The notes beneath the pieces are model-generated. The model saw nothing but the letters and a program-made list of their open reading frames with translations. It was not told where the DNA came from and did not search any database. The position numbers and the translations under genes are program-made. Positions 1-10,644 of a stretch of 64,000 nt of DNA are shown piece by piece (within the stretch, counting starts at the first letter, position 1; each line of letters begins with the position of its first letter). Origin of the DNA: Mytilus trossulus. Taxonomy: Eukaryota > Mollusca > Bivalvia > Mytilida > Mytilidae. Where the stretch lies: contig NC_086386.1 of NCBI RefSeq assembly GCF_036588685.1, positions 22,154,931-22,218,930 of the forward strand, in the 5' to 3' direction.

Positions 1-333
1 AACTTGAGTTCCTTTTGCTACAAAGGTGAGTTACAGATATTAAGAGTTGGATATCTAACCGTGCAAGGGAAGAACACAATGTTAATCATATTTCAAAATT
101 ATTTTCATCTATTAAGAACAGATTATTTTATTAATTTAGAGTTTATTAAGAATTCTAGAAAGTAGATCGATATGCATTTTCAATTTCAACTGAGATTGTG
201 TTATGCAAAACATAAATACCACTATCTGTTGTGTCAAATGTCATGTGAACTTGAGCAGATATTATTTCTTTTTTTTTTATATAATTTTTTGGCCAATGGT
301 AGTCATTATATGAGTACATAATAACACTACATT

Positions 334-835
334 GACCATTCTGGAATGACAACACTGGATCAACCATTTTGGAATGGTAACAGTACATTGACCATTCTGG
401 AATGGCAATAATGGTTCAATCATTCTGGAATGGTAACAGTACATTTACCATTCTGAAATGGTAAAAGTACATTGACCATTCTGGAATGGTAAAAGTACAT
501 TGACCATTTTAGAATGGCAATACGGGATCAACCATCTGGAATGGTAAAAATACATTGACCATTCTGGAATGGCAATACTGGATCAACCATTATCAACCAT
601 TTTGGAATGGTAACAGTACATTGACCATTCTGTTATGGCAATACTGGGCCAACCATTCTGTAATGGCAATACTGGGCCAACCATTCTGAAATGGTAACAG
701 TACATTGACCATTCTGGAACGGCTATACTGGATCAACCATCCTGGAATGGTAACAGTACATTGACCATTCTGGAATGGCAATACTGGATCGACCATTCTG
801 GAATTGCAATATCACATTGACCAATTTGGAAAGGT
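334..835. repeat. Tandem array of ~28-bp near-palindromic unit, left arm
   Basis: About 17-18 copies of a unit centred on CCATTCTGGAATGG, separated alternately by TAACAGTACATTGA-like and CAATACTGGATCAA-like spacers. This gives a higher-order period of roughly 56-60 bp. Copies differ by single substitutions (for example CCATTTTGGAATGG, CCATTCTGTAATGG). Short open frames read through it on both strands only because the period lacks stops; I do not regard them as genes. Confidence 0.9.
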
Positions 836-2406
836 CTTAGGTCTGTTACTATATGGATCTTTCTTTGTTTGGCAGCAGTACTTAAGCAGATCATCACTGT
901 CTTTCTTGCATCCTTGGAGTTTAAACCCTACTTCTTTATTTCATTAACAGTATCAATGTTTACAATTGATTCCAAAAATATAACATGGATGGATGGATGG
1001 CCAGTTGCAAGTCAGATGCTCAGGAAGAGAACATGATAATGTTGAATGAATATTAACCCTGCTAAATGTACTAGGCCAATACAATGATCAAATTGGATAT
1101 AGATTTATACAAGTTCTAATAACATGTTTTCCAATCCACTATGAATAAATATGTTAAAACTAAACCGACATATTGAAACTGATATTTATCCTGCTAGCTC
1201 ACAAGGTAACAGTTGGCAGGAAGACATGTCACCTTATCAAGACACATTATTCTGACTCCGGGTCTGCCAGTCTTTGCTCTAACGCCTTAATGCAGCGTGC
1301 TTGGTAGAGAGGCAGCAAAAACCAATGTTCAAGTATTTGGTTTGATCTGGCCGAGGGTCATCTCATGAACCTACCGCACTCGAGGTGAGCACACTAACTG
1401 TTACACCAAAGAGGCGGTCAAAAATATAAAAACCGAAGTTTTGAAGTATTTATTTTTTAATCAATATTAAGACTCTTCAGAACTAAATAATAAAAAGAGG
1501 TTACTATTTATCTTCAGGTTCTCAGTTTGGCTCAATAAGAATAATGCCCTTTCCATGGAGGAGTTAATCAAATCCTATTGGAGTAAAACAATCTATGGTT
1601 TATAACTTCAGGGAATGGATCATGAAATATATCAGTCCAATGAGAAAACATTCACAGCCACATGTATTTAAAATATTTAAAGTAGACAGAAATGCCAAAA
1701 TAGTATGCAAACAATGGACAACAGACAAGGTTTGTAGATTCTAAATAAGTAATAAATACCAAATTTCAGTTGAAAATAAATCAATAATTTCCGTTCAAGG
1801 AATTTGTGTAAGACATATGTAACCTTCATTTATCTCAAAACTTATCCATCTGATCTGATACCGGTAATTAAGATTGGCAATTGATATTATTGAGAAAATT
1901 TTAAACTGTCTTTTGACTAACATTTATTGTAACTAGTTTTAAATAGCTAAATATAACACATACTTAGACAAATAATGCCTTTAAATAATTATGTTATGCT
2001 TGAAGCCATGCAAATGATTGAAAACAATATAAACAAGCTATTTCATAATTCAAATAATCGCATTTTATATTAAACAGATATATTATTTTCTTTGGGGTAT
2101 TTGCAAAAATACCAGTCGAGAGAATGTTAAATTTTTAGAACCACCAAATGTTATCGTTCAAAAACGCATTGATGATCGTGACGTAACAAGCGTCCAGTCT
2201 GATAAAGTATTTTTTGACAAATTCCTCGGCAGAGAGGGTAAAAAAAGGCATAATCTTTTTGCATATACCCCAGCGACGTTAAGAAAATGAATGATTTTCA
2301 ATTGGTAACTGTTAATTTGTGAAAAATACACTGGCTATCAACCAATTAAAACCCAGGATTCTTACATAAGGTGTTATTAAAAAAAAAATCAATGTTTTTT
2401 ATTCAG
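836..2406. other. Non-coding interior of the 117-5710 element
   Basis: Apart from the SINE-like fragment at 1190-1415 and a short (ATGG)n run near 987-1000, this stretch is AT-rich with no long open frame. It ends in a good splice acceptor (TTTTTTATTCAG at about 2395-2406), so part of it may be an intron or 5' region of the decayed gene that follows. Confidence 0.5.
1190..1415 (-). repeat. tRNA-derived SINE-like fragment
   Basis: Read on the minus strand, the sequence opens with a tRNA-like head: an A-box-like TGGTGTAACAGTTAG followed about 35 bp later by a B-box-like GGTTCATGAGATGACC. The body then contains TTAAGGCGTTAGAGCAAAGAC and ends near AGCTAGCAGGATAAA. The layout fits a tRNA-headed SINE. 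It may belong to a molluscan V-SINE-type family, but that name is from memory and not tested. No flanking duplication was identified. Confidence 0.45.
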
Positions 2407-4437
2407 GTTTATAAAGAATGTGTTGGGTCAATGGATTATTTAATTAATGAAATCCCAAAAGATGCACCCGAGCCAATTTGTCCAATTTATAATGAATTTG
2501 GGCAAAGTAAAAGATTCTATAACTTGTGCAAAACCATTCATGAACTCCAGACAGCAAACACAGTGGCAGAATTGTTTCAAAGATAAAGAGGGAGGAGGTA
2601 TTTTTTTAGTCATTTATCACATATTTGATACAAAAACCATGCAATTTCAATAAAAGAGCCATATCAGTTCTGGTGTGCAAAAGAGCCCTCTTATTTGCTT
2701 CGAAGAGTCCTGTACAATGATGATATCTATAAGATTTGATATATGTATAAAAAAAAACTGCCATGCATAATACAAATTGAAACTCACAGCATTACAAATG
2801 AAAGAGAATATTCATTTTAAATCCACATCTTATAATGCAGTGTTGGAAACAATACGTCTTTGTAGTTTGTCAGTGAAAAGCAGATGTCAAGTTGTGATGG
2901 AATTTATTATTGAATTTAAAAAAATGAGAAAAACAAAGATTAAAGAACGAACATATAAAAACGAAGGAAAAGCAAATAAATTGAATAACTAATTTGTCTT
3001 TTATTCAATTGTTTTACATTCATGATCACATTTCATAAATAAAGGTAAATATGTGATATATATCATTACACGACATATTCCATATGCTTGCAAAAAGTCT
3101 TTATACTGGAATAAAATTCAAATTTTATCTATGTCTGGTCAATGTTAAACTTTATACTAAATACAAAATTGTTATCTGTAAACTTCTGAAAAAAATAAAA
3201 AAACAAACCTGATTATTTCTATAGAATTTTCTAAGTCACAGGTCCATGATAAACATGCAGCAAAAAATGTTCAGACTGGAACTAAATTCATACTCGATCT
3301 GTGACGTCCTAGTAATGATAAAACTGTATAGTTGAAACCAGATTTTCTGAATTTCAGGATGTATGTACGAACAGAATGACAGACAGACAGACAGAGTGCA
3401 TACCTATAATTCCCTTTCAACAAATAAATTGAAATTGCAGGATAAAATCAATGTTAATCCAATCAGCATTCATTCAAACTACATGTATGAATATGAGTTT
3501 TATTTTTTATTCTTCAGAATTTGACTTCAAGGCAGAGTCAAACTTTTAAACTTTCAGAATTATCTGACTATGTGAAGCAAAAAAGACTTGAAAAATCAAG
3601 AAATTACCAGCCAGTTACAATTCCACAAATAGTTACTGATGATAAAGATATCGAACCAGTAAGCATTTAAAGCACTATTAGTAAAATAAGTAGAATCAAT
3701 CATAATATTATAAGATTCTGTTCTTTATTGTATACTTTCCTATTCTAAGCTTTAATCATACAATTTGCAAAATCATGCTATGAAAGAGTGTGTATATACT
3801 TAATATGTCTGTATATCAAATGAAACTAACACTGCCCTCTTCTGAGATGTACAAAGACTTAAGAGTTGGTATTTGTGGCTTCTCAACCAAGCATGCAACA
3901 TTAAGGAGGCTGGGAAATACTGGTCAGAACACTGTGTTAGGGTTAGGTGACATGTTTCAATAAAACTGTTACATTGTGCTATGCAGGGTTAGTAATCATT
4001 TCTTATTATCATGTTCTCCTGCTGAATATGCATCTGATGTGATACTGGAACAACATTCATCCATCCATCTTGAAAACTAGGTAAAATTACTGATATTGCT
4101 GACTACATACCTTACTTTGATAAATTATTAAAACAAATGCTCAATTTATACTGCTTAATATTATTAAATTAAAATATTTATTACACAGGTTGTAATTGGA
4201 AAACTTACAGCAAATAAAAAATCCAACAACATAAAATCACTAGCACTAGAGGTTGGGCAAATGGTTCTAGTGGATATTGAAAAATTTGCTGATGAATGGC
4301 CACAGGTCGGACAGATAATAGAAATTGCAGCTGCATTAATTAAGATTCACTGGTACAAAGGCAGCAAAACAGGACCTTGGTGTCCATGTACCATTCATGT
4401 ACCAGGAAAACGAGGAAAAAGAATGCCATGGGTTTAA
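2407..4437 (+). pseudogene. Decayed three-exon gene inside the TIR element, unknown function
   Basis: Exon a (2407-2586) follows the acceptor TTATTCAG; it reads VYKECVGSMDYL and ends at ELFQR before a stop, with no proper GT donor (the expected site reads AG|ATAAAG). Exon b (3518-3658) lies between TCTTCAG and GTAAGC and encodes 47 residues. Exon c (4189-4437) follows ACACAG and encodes 82 residues ending in a basic, W/P/C-rich tail (WYKGSKTGPWCPC). Exons b and c join in phase 0. After the TAA at 4435 the same frame stays open for about 26 codons and still looks protein-like, so this may be a premature stop. The tail suggests a small beta-rich reader-like domain, but I cannot name the family. 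The first exon and any catalytic domain were not found. Confidence 0.45.
2997..3517. other. Putative intron with repeat debris and a (GACA)n tract
   Basis: AT-rich sequence between putative exons a and b. It contains a short GACA microsatellite at 3378-3395 next to sequence (TCTGTGACGTC, TTCAGGATGTATGTACGAACAG) that looks like part of a dispersed repeat. No convincing coding sequence was seen. Confidence 0.4.
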
Positions 4438-4439
4438 GA

Positions 4440-5076
4440 GATAAGGGCAGAAGAAATATGGAAGAATAATTTCAACTTTACCAACAAAAACTGTTTAACA
4501 ATTTGTCAAAGCAAATAATATATGCCATTGACAATTATGACAATTAATCAAAAATATGTATGTGGTTTAAATTTCTTGGTTATTTAAATATTTTTATCAA
4601 CTTAATATTTGGATAGAAATTCCCCATTAATTTAATTCATAAACTTTCGACAGAAGGTTACTTGAAATCTGTTCTTCTGAAAAAGTCATAGAAAAATATG
4701 TCTGACTAGAAAAGTATACAGTTTTCATTCACATTTAATGTTGATGCTTATCATAAGCAATTTTGACAAAATAACGTGTAAAATTTGAATGCATTTTTAT
4801 CTGCCCTTGCTACTGTATCATATGACAATTTCAAAATCATTTAAAATCAGTATCATGAAAGCATGCAAGACAGCTCACTGTGTGGACTCTTTCTTATTTA
4901 GTGTGACTTAAATGTTGTTTAACATAGTGTTGGATATTTGTATATGTAGTGTTGGTCACAGTTGTTATTTATATTAATTAATATTCATAATACAACAATA
5001 AAAGGGCAATCCAAATAGACAAGACATAAAACCAAAAAGTTTAAGTTTGTTTTGTACAACAATTTGTACTTTTACC
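4440..5076. other. 3' region of the decayed gene, inside the element
   Basis: AT-rich sequence without a supported gene. The reading frame of exon c stays open to about 4518 beyond the stop. The remainder up to the right-arm repeat array shows no recognisable feature. Confidence 0.4.
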
Positions 5077-5490
5077 ATTCCAGAATGGTTGATCCAGTAT
5101 TGCCATTCCAGAATGGTCAATTTACTGTTACCATTCCAAAATGGTTGACCCAGTATTGCCATTCCAGAATGGTCAATGTACTGTTACCATATCAGAATGG
5201 TCAATGTACTGTTACCATATCAGAATGGTTGATCCAGTATTGCCATTCCAGAATGGTCAATGTACTGTTACCATATCAGAATTGTTGATCCAGTATTGCC
5301 ATTCCAGAATGGTCAATGTACTGTTAGCATTCCAGAATGATTGACTCAGTATTGACATTCCAGAATGGTCAATGTACTGTTACCATTCTAGAATGGTTGA
5401 CCCATTATTGCCATTCCAGAATGGTCAATGTACTGTTATCATTCCAGAATGGTTGATCCAGTGTTGTCATTCCAGAATGGTCAATGTAGT
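5077..5490. repeat. Tandem array of the same ~28-bp unit, right arm (inverted)
   Basis: About 15 copies of the reverse-complement spacing pattern of the left-arm array: CCATTCCAGAATGG cores separated by TCAATGTACTGTTA or TTGATCCAGTATTG. It forms the inner part of the right terminal inverted repeat of the 117-5710 element. Three adjacent copies share CCATATCAGAATGG, which suggests local amplification after the arms separated. Confidence 0.9.
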
Positions 5491-5725
5491 GTTATGATGT
5501 ACCCATATATATTAATGATTACAATTGGCCAACAAATGATATAAAAAAATAGAAATAATGTCTGCTCAAATTACAATGACATTAGACACAACAGATAGTG
5601 GTATTTATGTTTTTGCATAACACAATCTCAGTTGAAATAAAAAAAAATGCATATGGATCTACTTTCTAGAATTTTTAGTAAACTCTAAATTAATAAAAAA
5701 ATAATCTGTTTAAGATACTTGTCTT

Positions 5726-6058
5726 TCAACCCAATGCGATACATGCAGGTAGATCAGGCTTTGTGGCTTTCCCTGCTTTGTGTACTAAAACTTTAAATAA
5801 TGTTATGTGATTTAAAGCTGCAGAGCCTATAGAGGTTGTGTTGTCTACTTTTAAAAGTCCATTTAAAAATGAATGCAAGGAACACTTTCCAACATTGTAG
5901 ACTAGAATACTAGTATCATTTAATTCATGACTAAAATTTTTTCTTTTTTCTTCAAGTATCGCTGTTTTATTTTCTTCCTGTTGAGTTTTCTTGTATCTTT
6001 TAAAAATCTTTGAACTCCACAAAACACACAGGCTAATATCGTCATTTATAAGAAACAC
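5726..6058 (-). CDS. Unrecognised 110-residue open frame just outside the TIR element
   Basis: The frame is open on the minus strand from about 6097 and ends at 5726, 16 bp from the end of the 117-5710 element. Composition is protein-like (NDDISLCVLWSS near the start, HKAGKATKPDLPACIALG at the end), with no long low-complexity stretch. I do not recognise a family. It could be the last exon of a gene or of another degraded transposon. No clear splice acceptor was fixed at its 5' side. Confidence 0.25.
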   Translation of the reverse strand: MFLINDDISLCVLWSSKIFKRYKKTQQEENKTAILEEKRKNFSHELNDTSILVYNVGKCSLHSFLNGLLKVDNTTSIGSAALNHITLFKVLVHKAGKATKPDLPACIALG

Positions 6059-6383
6059 AGTAACCCCATGGGTAAATGGGGAATATAACTTTAGTTCTGT
6101 TCAGTCTGTTCAAATGTGCGGGATGAACAAGTACACAACCAAGTCATGTCAGACTGAGGACGTTAATCATCCGAATTACTTGAAGGAAAAGAGTTATGAT
6201 ATCTGCACGTAACTAACTCTTACTTAATCTATGGAGTTCGTAGGCTAGTCTAAATGTCTGTTCCTTACCTGTATACCCTCATTTCCTAGTGGTTGTAAAC
6301 TTTCTTCATTCTCTATTACAGAACTTTCATCCAGAGGACCTCTAATACAGGCCCTACTCATATTTTAAATTAAATTTGTTGTC

Positions 6384-6442
6384 GTCCTGAACATACATGA
6401 AATAATTGTTACTGGACATTAAGCAACCAACTATCAATCAAC
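6384..6442 (+). repeat. Dispersed repeat tail, family A, copy 1
   Basis: TCCTGAACATACATGAAATAATTG followed by ACTGGACATTAAGCAACCAAC. Diverged copies of the same block occur at 14998-15058 and 24941-25000. I recognise it as a common mussel dispersed repeat; the wider element boundaries are not visible here. Confidence 0.6.
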
Positions 6443-6460
6443 TTTAACATCAATTCCCTA

Positions 6461-6548
6461 TGCTACCCAGCTACAAACCTTCAGAATTAGATATCCAACA
6501 GTGCTGCTACCCAGCTACAAACCTTCAGAATTGGATATCCAACAGTGC
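6461..6548. repeat. Local 44-bp tandem duplication
   Basis: Two nearly identical 44-bp units beginning TGCTACCCAGCTACAAACC, at 6461 and 6505, differ at very few positions. The end of the unit (TTGGATATCCAACAGTGCAAGG) resembles the left flank of the 117-5710 element at about 47-70 (TTGGATATCTAACCGTGCAAGG) in the same orientation. Confidence 0.75.
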
Positions 6549-6624
6549 AAGGAAAGAGCCTCATTTCATTAATTTTCAATATTTTCCTGGAATCATACAT
6601 GTAGTTCATGCCAATGTGCCTTTT

Positions 6625-6745
6625 TTTTTTTAAAGAGGGCTGACAAATACCAGAGGGACATTTAAACTCCTAGTCAACACCATGGCTATATAAGAAAAAA
6701 GACAAATAGACAAACAATAGTACACAAAACACAACATACAAGGAA
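6625..6745 (-). repeat. Dispersed repeat, family F, copy 1
   Basis: On the minus strand it reads GTACTATTGTTTGTC, then GCCATGGTGTTGAC, then GTCCCTCTGGTAT. It matches the plus-strand copy at 15800-16030. In mussels this block resembles the 3' untranslated region of a retroelement; that attribution is from memory. Confidence 0.55.
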
Positions 6746-6892
6746 TACAATACATTGTAGATTTCATTATAATTGATGACTAGCATTTCTTTTTGTTAAT
6801 CATGTATCACAGATTTGTGTTCTTTCTGTTCACGGTTTCCATGTCACTTAAGTTTTTCCCGCAAAAACAGTAAAAGGAAATTATATTTATTT

Positions 6893-6958
6893 TGTAGTAT
6901 CCAGATTAACCCGGGAACTCACATCATACACATCCGCAACTCTTATTATTACGTTACG
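6893..6958 (+). repeat. 5' LTR remnant (66 bp)
   Basis: Aligns without gaps to 14224-14289 with two differences (GGGAAC/GGAAAC and ACTCTTA/ACTGTTA). It then runs straight into gag-leader sequence instead of the rest of the LTR, so the 5' LTR has lost its distal part or the leader was rearranged. No tRNA primer-binding site is evident after it. Confidence 0.75.
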
Positions 6959-7003
6959 AAAACTGACGATTTTGAAGAAAGGAAATAAAGAAGAATACGT
7001 TAA

Positions 7004-9190
7004 AAGCCGAAATCAAATCAGGAACGAATTTACCTAAATACCAAAAGACGAAAATGGACGGCGGAGACCCGCAACGGATCACAATGGGAAGATTGGTTAG
7101 AAGGAATTGAAAGAGAATTTAGATACTTCAAGATAACACAGCCTGAGGATAAAAAGGATGCACTTTTGATTTATGGAGGAAAGGAATTAGTGAGTTTGGA
7201 AAAAAGTTTAAAGAATGATATAACAGCTGGGACAGATGAGTATGATGTATTGAAAAATAAGATACATAAATATTTTTTGCCAAAGAAGAATAAACATCAT
7301 TCAAGATATATATTTTCAAAAATTAAGCCAGAGAGAGGAGAAATGATGGGTTGTTATGCATCTAGACGTAGAGAAAAAGCAAATGATTGTGAATTTGGAA
7401 ACACAACAGAAGAAAGAATACTTGAACACTGTATACAAAATATTGAAAATAAAGAATTGATTAGAAAAGCCATTAGTAAAAATTGGGACTTGGATAAATT
7501 TATTGAGGAAGCGGCACATGTAGAAGACACAAATCTTCATCTGAAAGAAATGAGGAAAGAAGAACATAATGTTGTATATAAAGTGCAGAACACATTTGAA
7601 AGGAAATTCGAAAGGAGACAAGACAGTAACAGACCAAGAAGAACAATGGGAACAGATAATCAACGTTCACAAGATTTGTGTAACTATTGTGGAATTCGTC
7701 ATGAAAGCAGAAGATGTCCAGCATATGGAAAAGATTGCAGGTTTTGTGGGAAAAAGAACCATTTTGAATCAATGTGTAGATTTAGGAACAAACAGGATAG
7801 TAAATATAATCCAAGTAAAGGAGGAATGATGCAGAACATAAACAGAAAAAATGTGAAAAAAACTGTTGAAGACAATTTCAGTGAGGACTCCGATCAGTAT
7901 GAGGAAGATGATTATTTTGATGAATCTGTAAAATATGTTGCAAGGATAGGAAAAGTGAAGTCAATTTGTAGAAAAGGTCACAATGAGAAAACTGTGAAGA
8001 TTCATTTAGGAGATGTAGAGATGAAGGTTGAACCAGATAGCGGTGCAGATGTGAATGTTATGGATGAACATCATTTTTCAAATTTAAGGAAGTTATCTAA
8101 AAATAAACTAAAATTGGAGAAAAGTAAAACAGTACTTAGTACACTTCAAAATTCACTTCCCGTCAAAGGAGAATTTGAAACTATCGTACGGAACGAGACA
8201 TGTGGAATGGAAACAAAGTTTATCGTTATTCAAGGAAGAATAAATTCACCACCATTGCTTAGTAGAGCAACACTTAAGGAATTAGGAATGATGGAAATAA
8301 AACCAGATGTGTCATTTGCAGAACCGAATGATCTTAAAGTAACAAACGAGAAAACTAACGAAGGTGCTGATGTGATACTTGTAACTGAAAATGGGAAAAT
8401 AGAAATGACTCAAATATTGAACGAATTTGAAAGTATTTTTGAAGAGATTGGTAAAATAAGAGACTATAGAAATGACAGTGAATTATACGTTAAGTTCAGC
8501 ATGAAACCAGGAATAGCACCAATTGCTCAAAAACCAAGACAAGTTCCATATTACTTGCAAGTACCACTTAAACAATGGTTGGAAGAGGGAGTTAAATCAG
8601 CTATATTCGAAGAAGTGCCATCAGGAACACCTGTGCAGTGGTGTTCTCCATTAGTTGTATTACCAAACCCCAAGTTCAGTGAAGTTGATAAGGACAAATT
8701 AGAACCGCATATGATAAGAGCATGTGTCGACATGAGGATACCGAACAAATTCATGGAAAGGAACAGGATAATCCAGAGCCCAGTTGTAGAAGATTTCATA
8801 TACAAATTCCATAAATGTAAAGTATTTTCGAAGATGGATTTAAGACAAGGATATCATCAACTTATGTTGGATCCAGAATCCAGAGAAATTGCAACTTTCA
8901 GTACACCTTGGGGAAACATGAGACCAAAAAGAATAATATTTGGAGCAAAGTGCTCACAAGATTTATTTGACGAACAAATGTACAGAATATTTGGAGACAT
9001 ACCAAATTGTTTGAATCAAAATGATGATATACTTATAGGGGGTGTCAACACAGAGGAACATCACAAAACACTGAGAGAAGTATTAAAAAGAGCAAAAGAT
9101 TTTGGAATAACAATAAATAGAGAAAAATGTGAATTTAGAGTTAATGAGTTAGAAGTTAGAATGGATATAAATTTACAAAGGATGGATTGA
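7004..9190 (+). pseudogene. gag-protease-reverse transcriptase segment of the LTR element
   Basis: One long frame is open from 7004; the first in-frame ATG is at 7166, inside conserved gag sequence, while an ATG at 7054 is in another frame that stops quickly. The native start has therefore been shifted or lost. Two zinc knuckles follow one another at about residues 172-205 of the 7166 reading (CNYCGIRHESRRC, then CRFCGKKNHFESMC). The protease motif DSGADVN begins at residue 291. Reverse transcriptase contains FSKMDLRQGYHQ and the NDDILIGG box, where many relatives have a tyrosine-containing box. The frame breaks near 9175, after which the RT thumb continues in the next frame. Confidence 0.85.
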
Positions 9191-9926
9191 AGCCAACACA
9201 TGAGAAAGTTAGAGCTGTAAAAGAAGCAAAAGCACCAGAGTCAAAAGAAGCAGTAAGAAGTTTCTTAGGAATGATTGGATTAGGAATGATTGGATATTTA
9301 TCAAAGTTTATACCGAGATACACACTACTAACAGCACCACTTAGAATACTAACGCATAACGATACACAGTTCAGATGGGGACACGAAGATAATTTAGCAT
9401 TTGAGAAGCTAAAGACAGTATTACAAATGAAAGTACAATGGCATTTTTTAATCCGATGAGACAGATAGTGTTGCGTTGTGAAGCAAGTTTCAATGAAGGA
9501 CTGTCAGCAGGATTATTTCAACGAACAGAGAAAGGATTACAACCAGTACATTTCATTAGTCGATCTATGTCAGATATAGAAAAGAGGTATAGCCAGACTG
9601 AAAAAGATGCATTATCTTTTCGATGGGCAAAGAATAGATTCAGTATATATCTTCTGGGAGCACCCAAATTCAAGATAATCACAACACATAAACCATTGAT
9701 ACCAATGTTTAATAAGACGACGATCAAGCTACCACCACGTATTGAAAAGTGGGTCATGGATATGCAGGATGTAGACTTTGAGATAATGTATGAACCAGGA
9801 AAAGATGAAGCTGACCCGCTAGACTTTTTATCAAGACATCCTTTGCCTGAAAAGGAACACGATGAAACAGAGAGGGTGATAAAAGCAGTCATTCACAATG
9901 AACATGCTGTAATACTAGAACGATAA
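9187..9926 (+). pseudogene. RT C-terminus and RNase H segment of the LTR element
   Basis: Two overlapping frames (9187-9459 and 9438-9926) continue the polyprotein. The first carries the RT-thumb motif SFLGMIG with an in-frame 15-bp tandem duplication (GMIGLGMIGY). The second is RNase H-like, but its acidic positions are degraded: RCEAS where relatives have an aspartate, and TTHKPL where TDHKPL is usual. It ends with the conserved DFLSRHP block and then a TAA at 9924, after which the same frame continues as QEETNKDEH. Nuclease activity is not expected. Confidence 0.75.
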
Positions 9927-10627
9927 CAAGAAGAAACTAACAAGGACGAACACTTACTTAAATTAAAGGACTGTATATTGAAACTATCTGGGAAAGAAAC
10001 AAGAAAGACATGGATATTATACCATATAACCATATGAGAAATGAATTATACGTAGCAGAAGGACTCGTGTTCAGATTGAATCAAATTATAGTTCCAAAGG
10101 CACTGCAAAAAAAAAATTGATCAATGCTGCACATAAGATGGGACATTTTGGAATGACGAAAACAAAACAAATGTTGAGAGAGAGATATTGGTTTCCAACA
10201 ATGAATGCTATGGTTGAAGAAAACATTAAACACTGTTTTGAATGTCAAGTAACAACAAAACAACAAGGAAAAGAACCATTGAAGATGACAGAAATACCAG
10301 AAAATCCATGGGAAGTTGTATCTGTAGATTTTGGAGGACCATATCCAGATGGACACTATAATGTAGTGGTAATTGATAAAAGAACAAGATATCCTGAAGT
10401 AGAAAAAGTAAATACAACTTTACAGCTTGCAAACAAACAAAAGATAAACTTATGAGGATCTTAGCGACACATGGAATTCCAAGAAGGCTAGAAAGTGATA
10501 ATGGACCACCATTTAATTCTGTTGAATTCGCTTACTTTGCCGCAGAACAAGGATTTGAACACCATAAAATTACACCCTTACATCCGAGAGCTAATGGAGA
10601 AGCCGAAGCCTTCATGAAAGTATTAAA
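9927..10627 (+). pseudogene. Integrase segment (zinc finger and DDE core) of the LTR element
   Basis: The linker at 9927-10116 needs two frameshifts to read through. The 10117-10455 frame has the HHCC zinc-binding pattern (HKMGHFG, then HCFEC) and the first core aspartate in SVDFGGPYPDG. After a further frameshift near 10445 the frame from 10452 carries the second aspartate (SDNGPPF) and the glutamate (ANGEAEAFMK). The integrase is then cut at 10627 by a 2.5 kb insertion and resumes at 13159. Confidence 0.8.
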
Positions 10628-10644
10628 GAGGGGGGGCAAGGGGG

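Larger units (their letters stand above)
117..5710. mobile_element. 5.6 kb element with long, repeat-filled terminal inverted repeats (unclassified DNA transposon)
   Basis: The left end begins AACAGATTATT and the right end finishes AATAATCTGTT. Inverted similarity continues inward for about 600-700 bp: an outer part of roughly 200 bp (117-330 against 5490-5710) and then a tandem array of a 28-bp unit. Both ends are flanked by TAAG (113-116 and 5711-5714), which fits a 4-bp target duplication; an alternative reading is a TTAA target with a 2-base offset. Between the arms lie a SINE fragment and three putative exons of a decayed gene (2407-4437). No known transposase motif was recognised, so the superfamily is open. 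The gene could be captured host sequence or the element's own protein. A purely local inverted duplication is the alternative, but the duplicated flank argues for insertion. Confidence 0.6.

Noticed and set aside
593-796. Open frame of repeated PFQNGQ-type peptides on the minus strand (and 5052-5344 on the plus strand)
   Set aside because: It is a by-product of the stop-free 28-bp tandem unit; there is no start context, no splice support and both strands are open.
7316-7772. Minus-strand frames rich in F, C and S opposite gag
   Set aside because: They are antisense shadows of the gag-protease frame, with hydrophobic composition caused by A-rich coding sequence.
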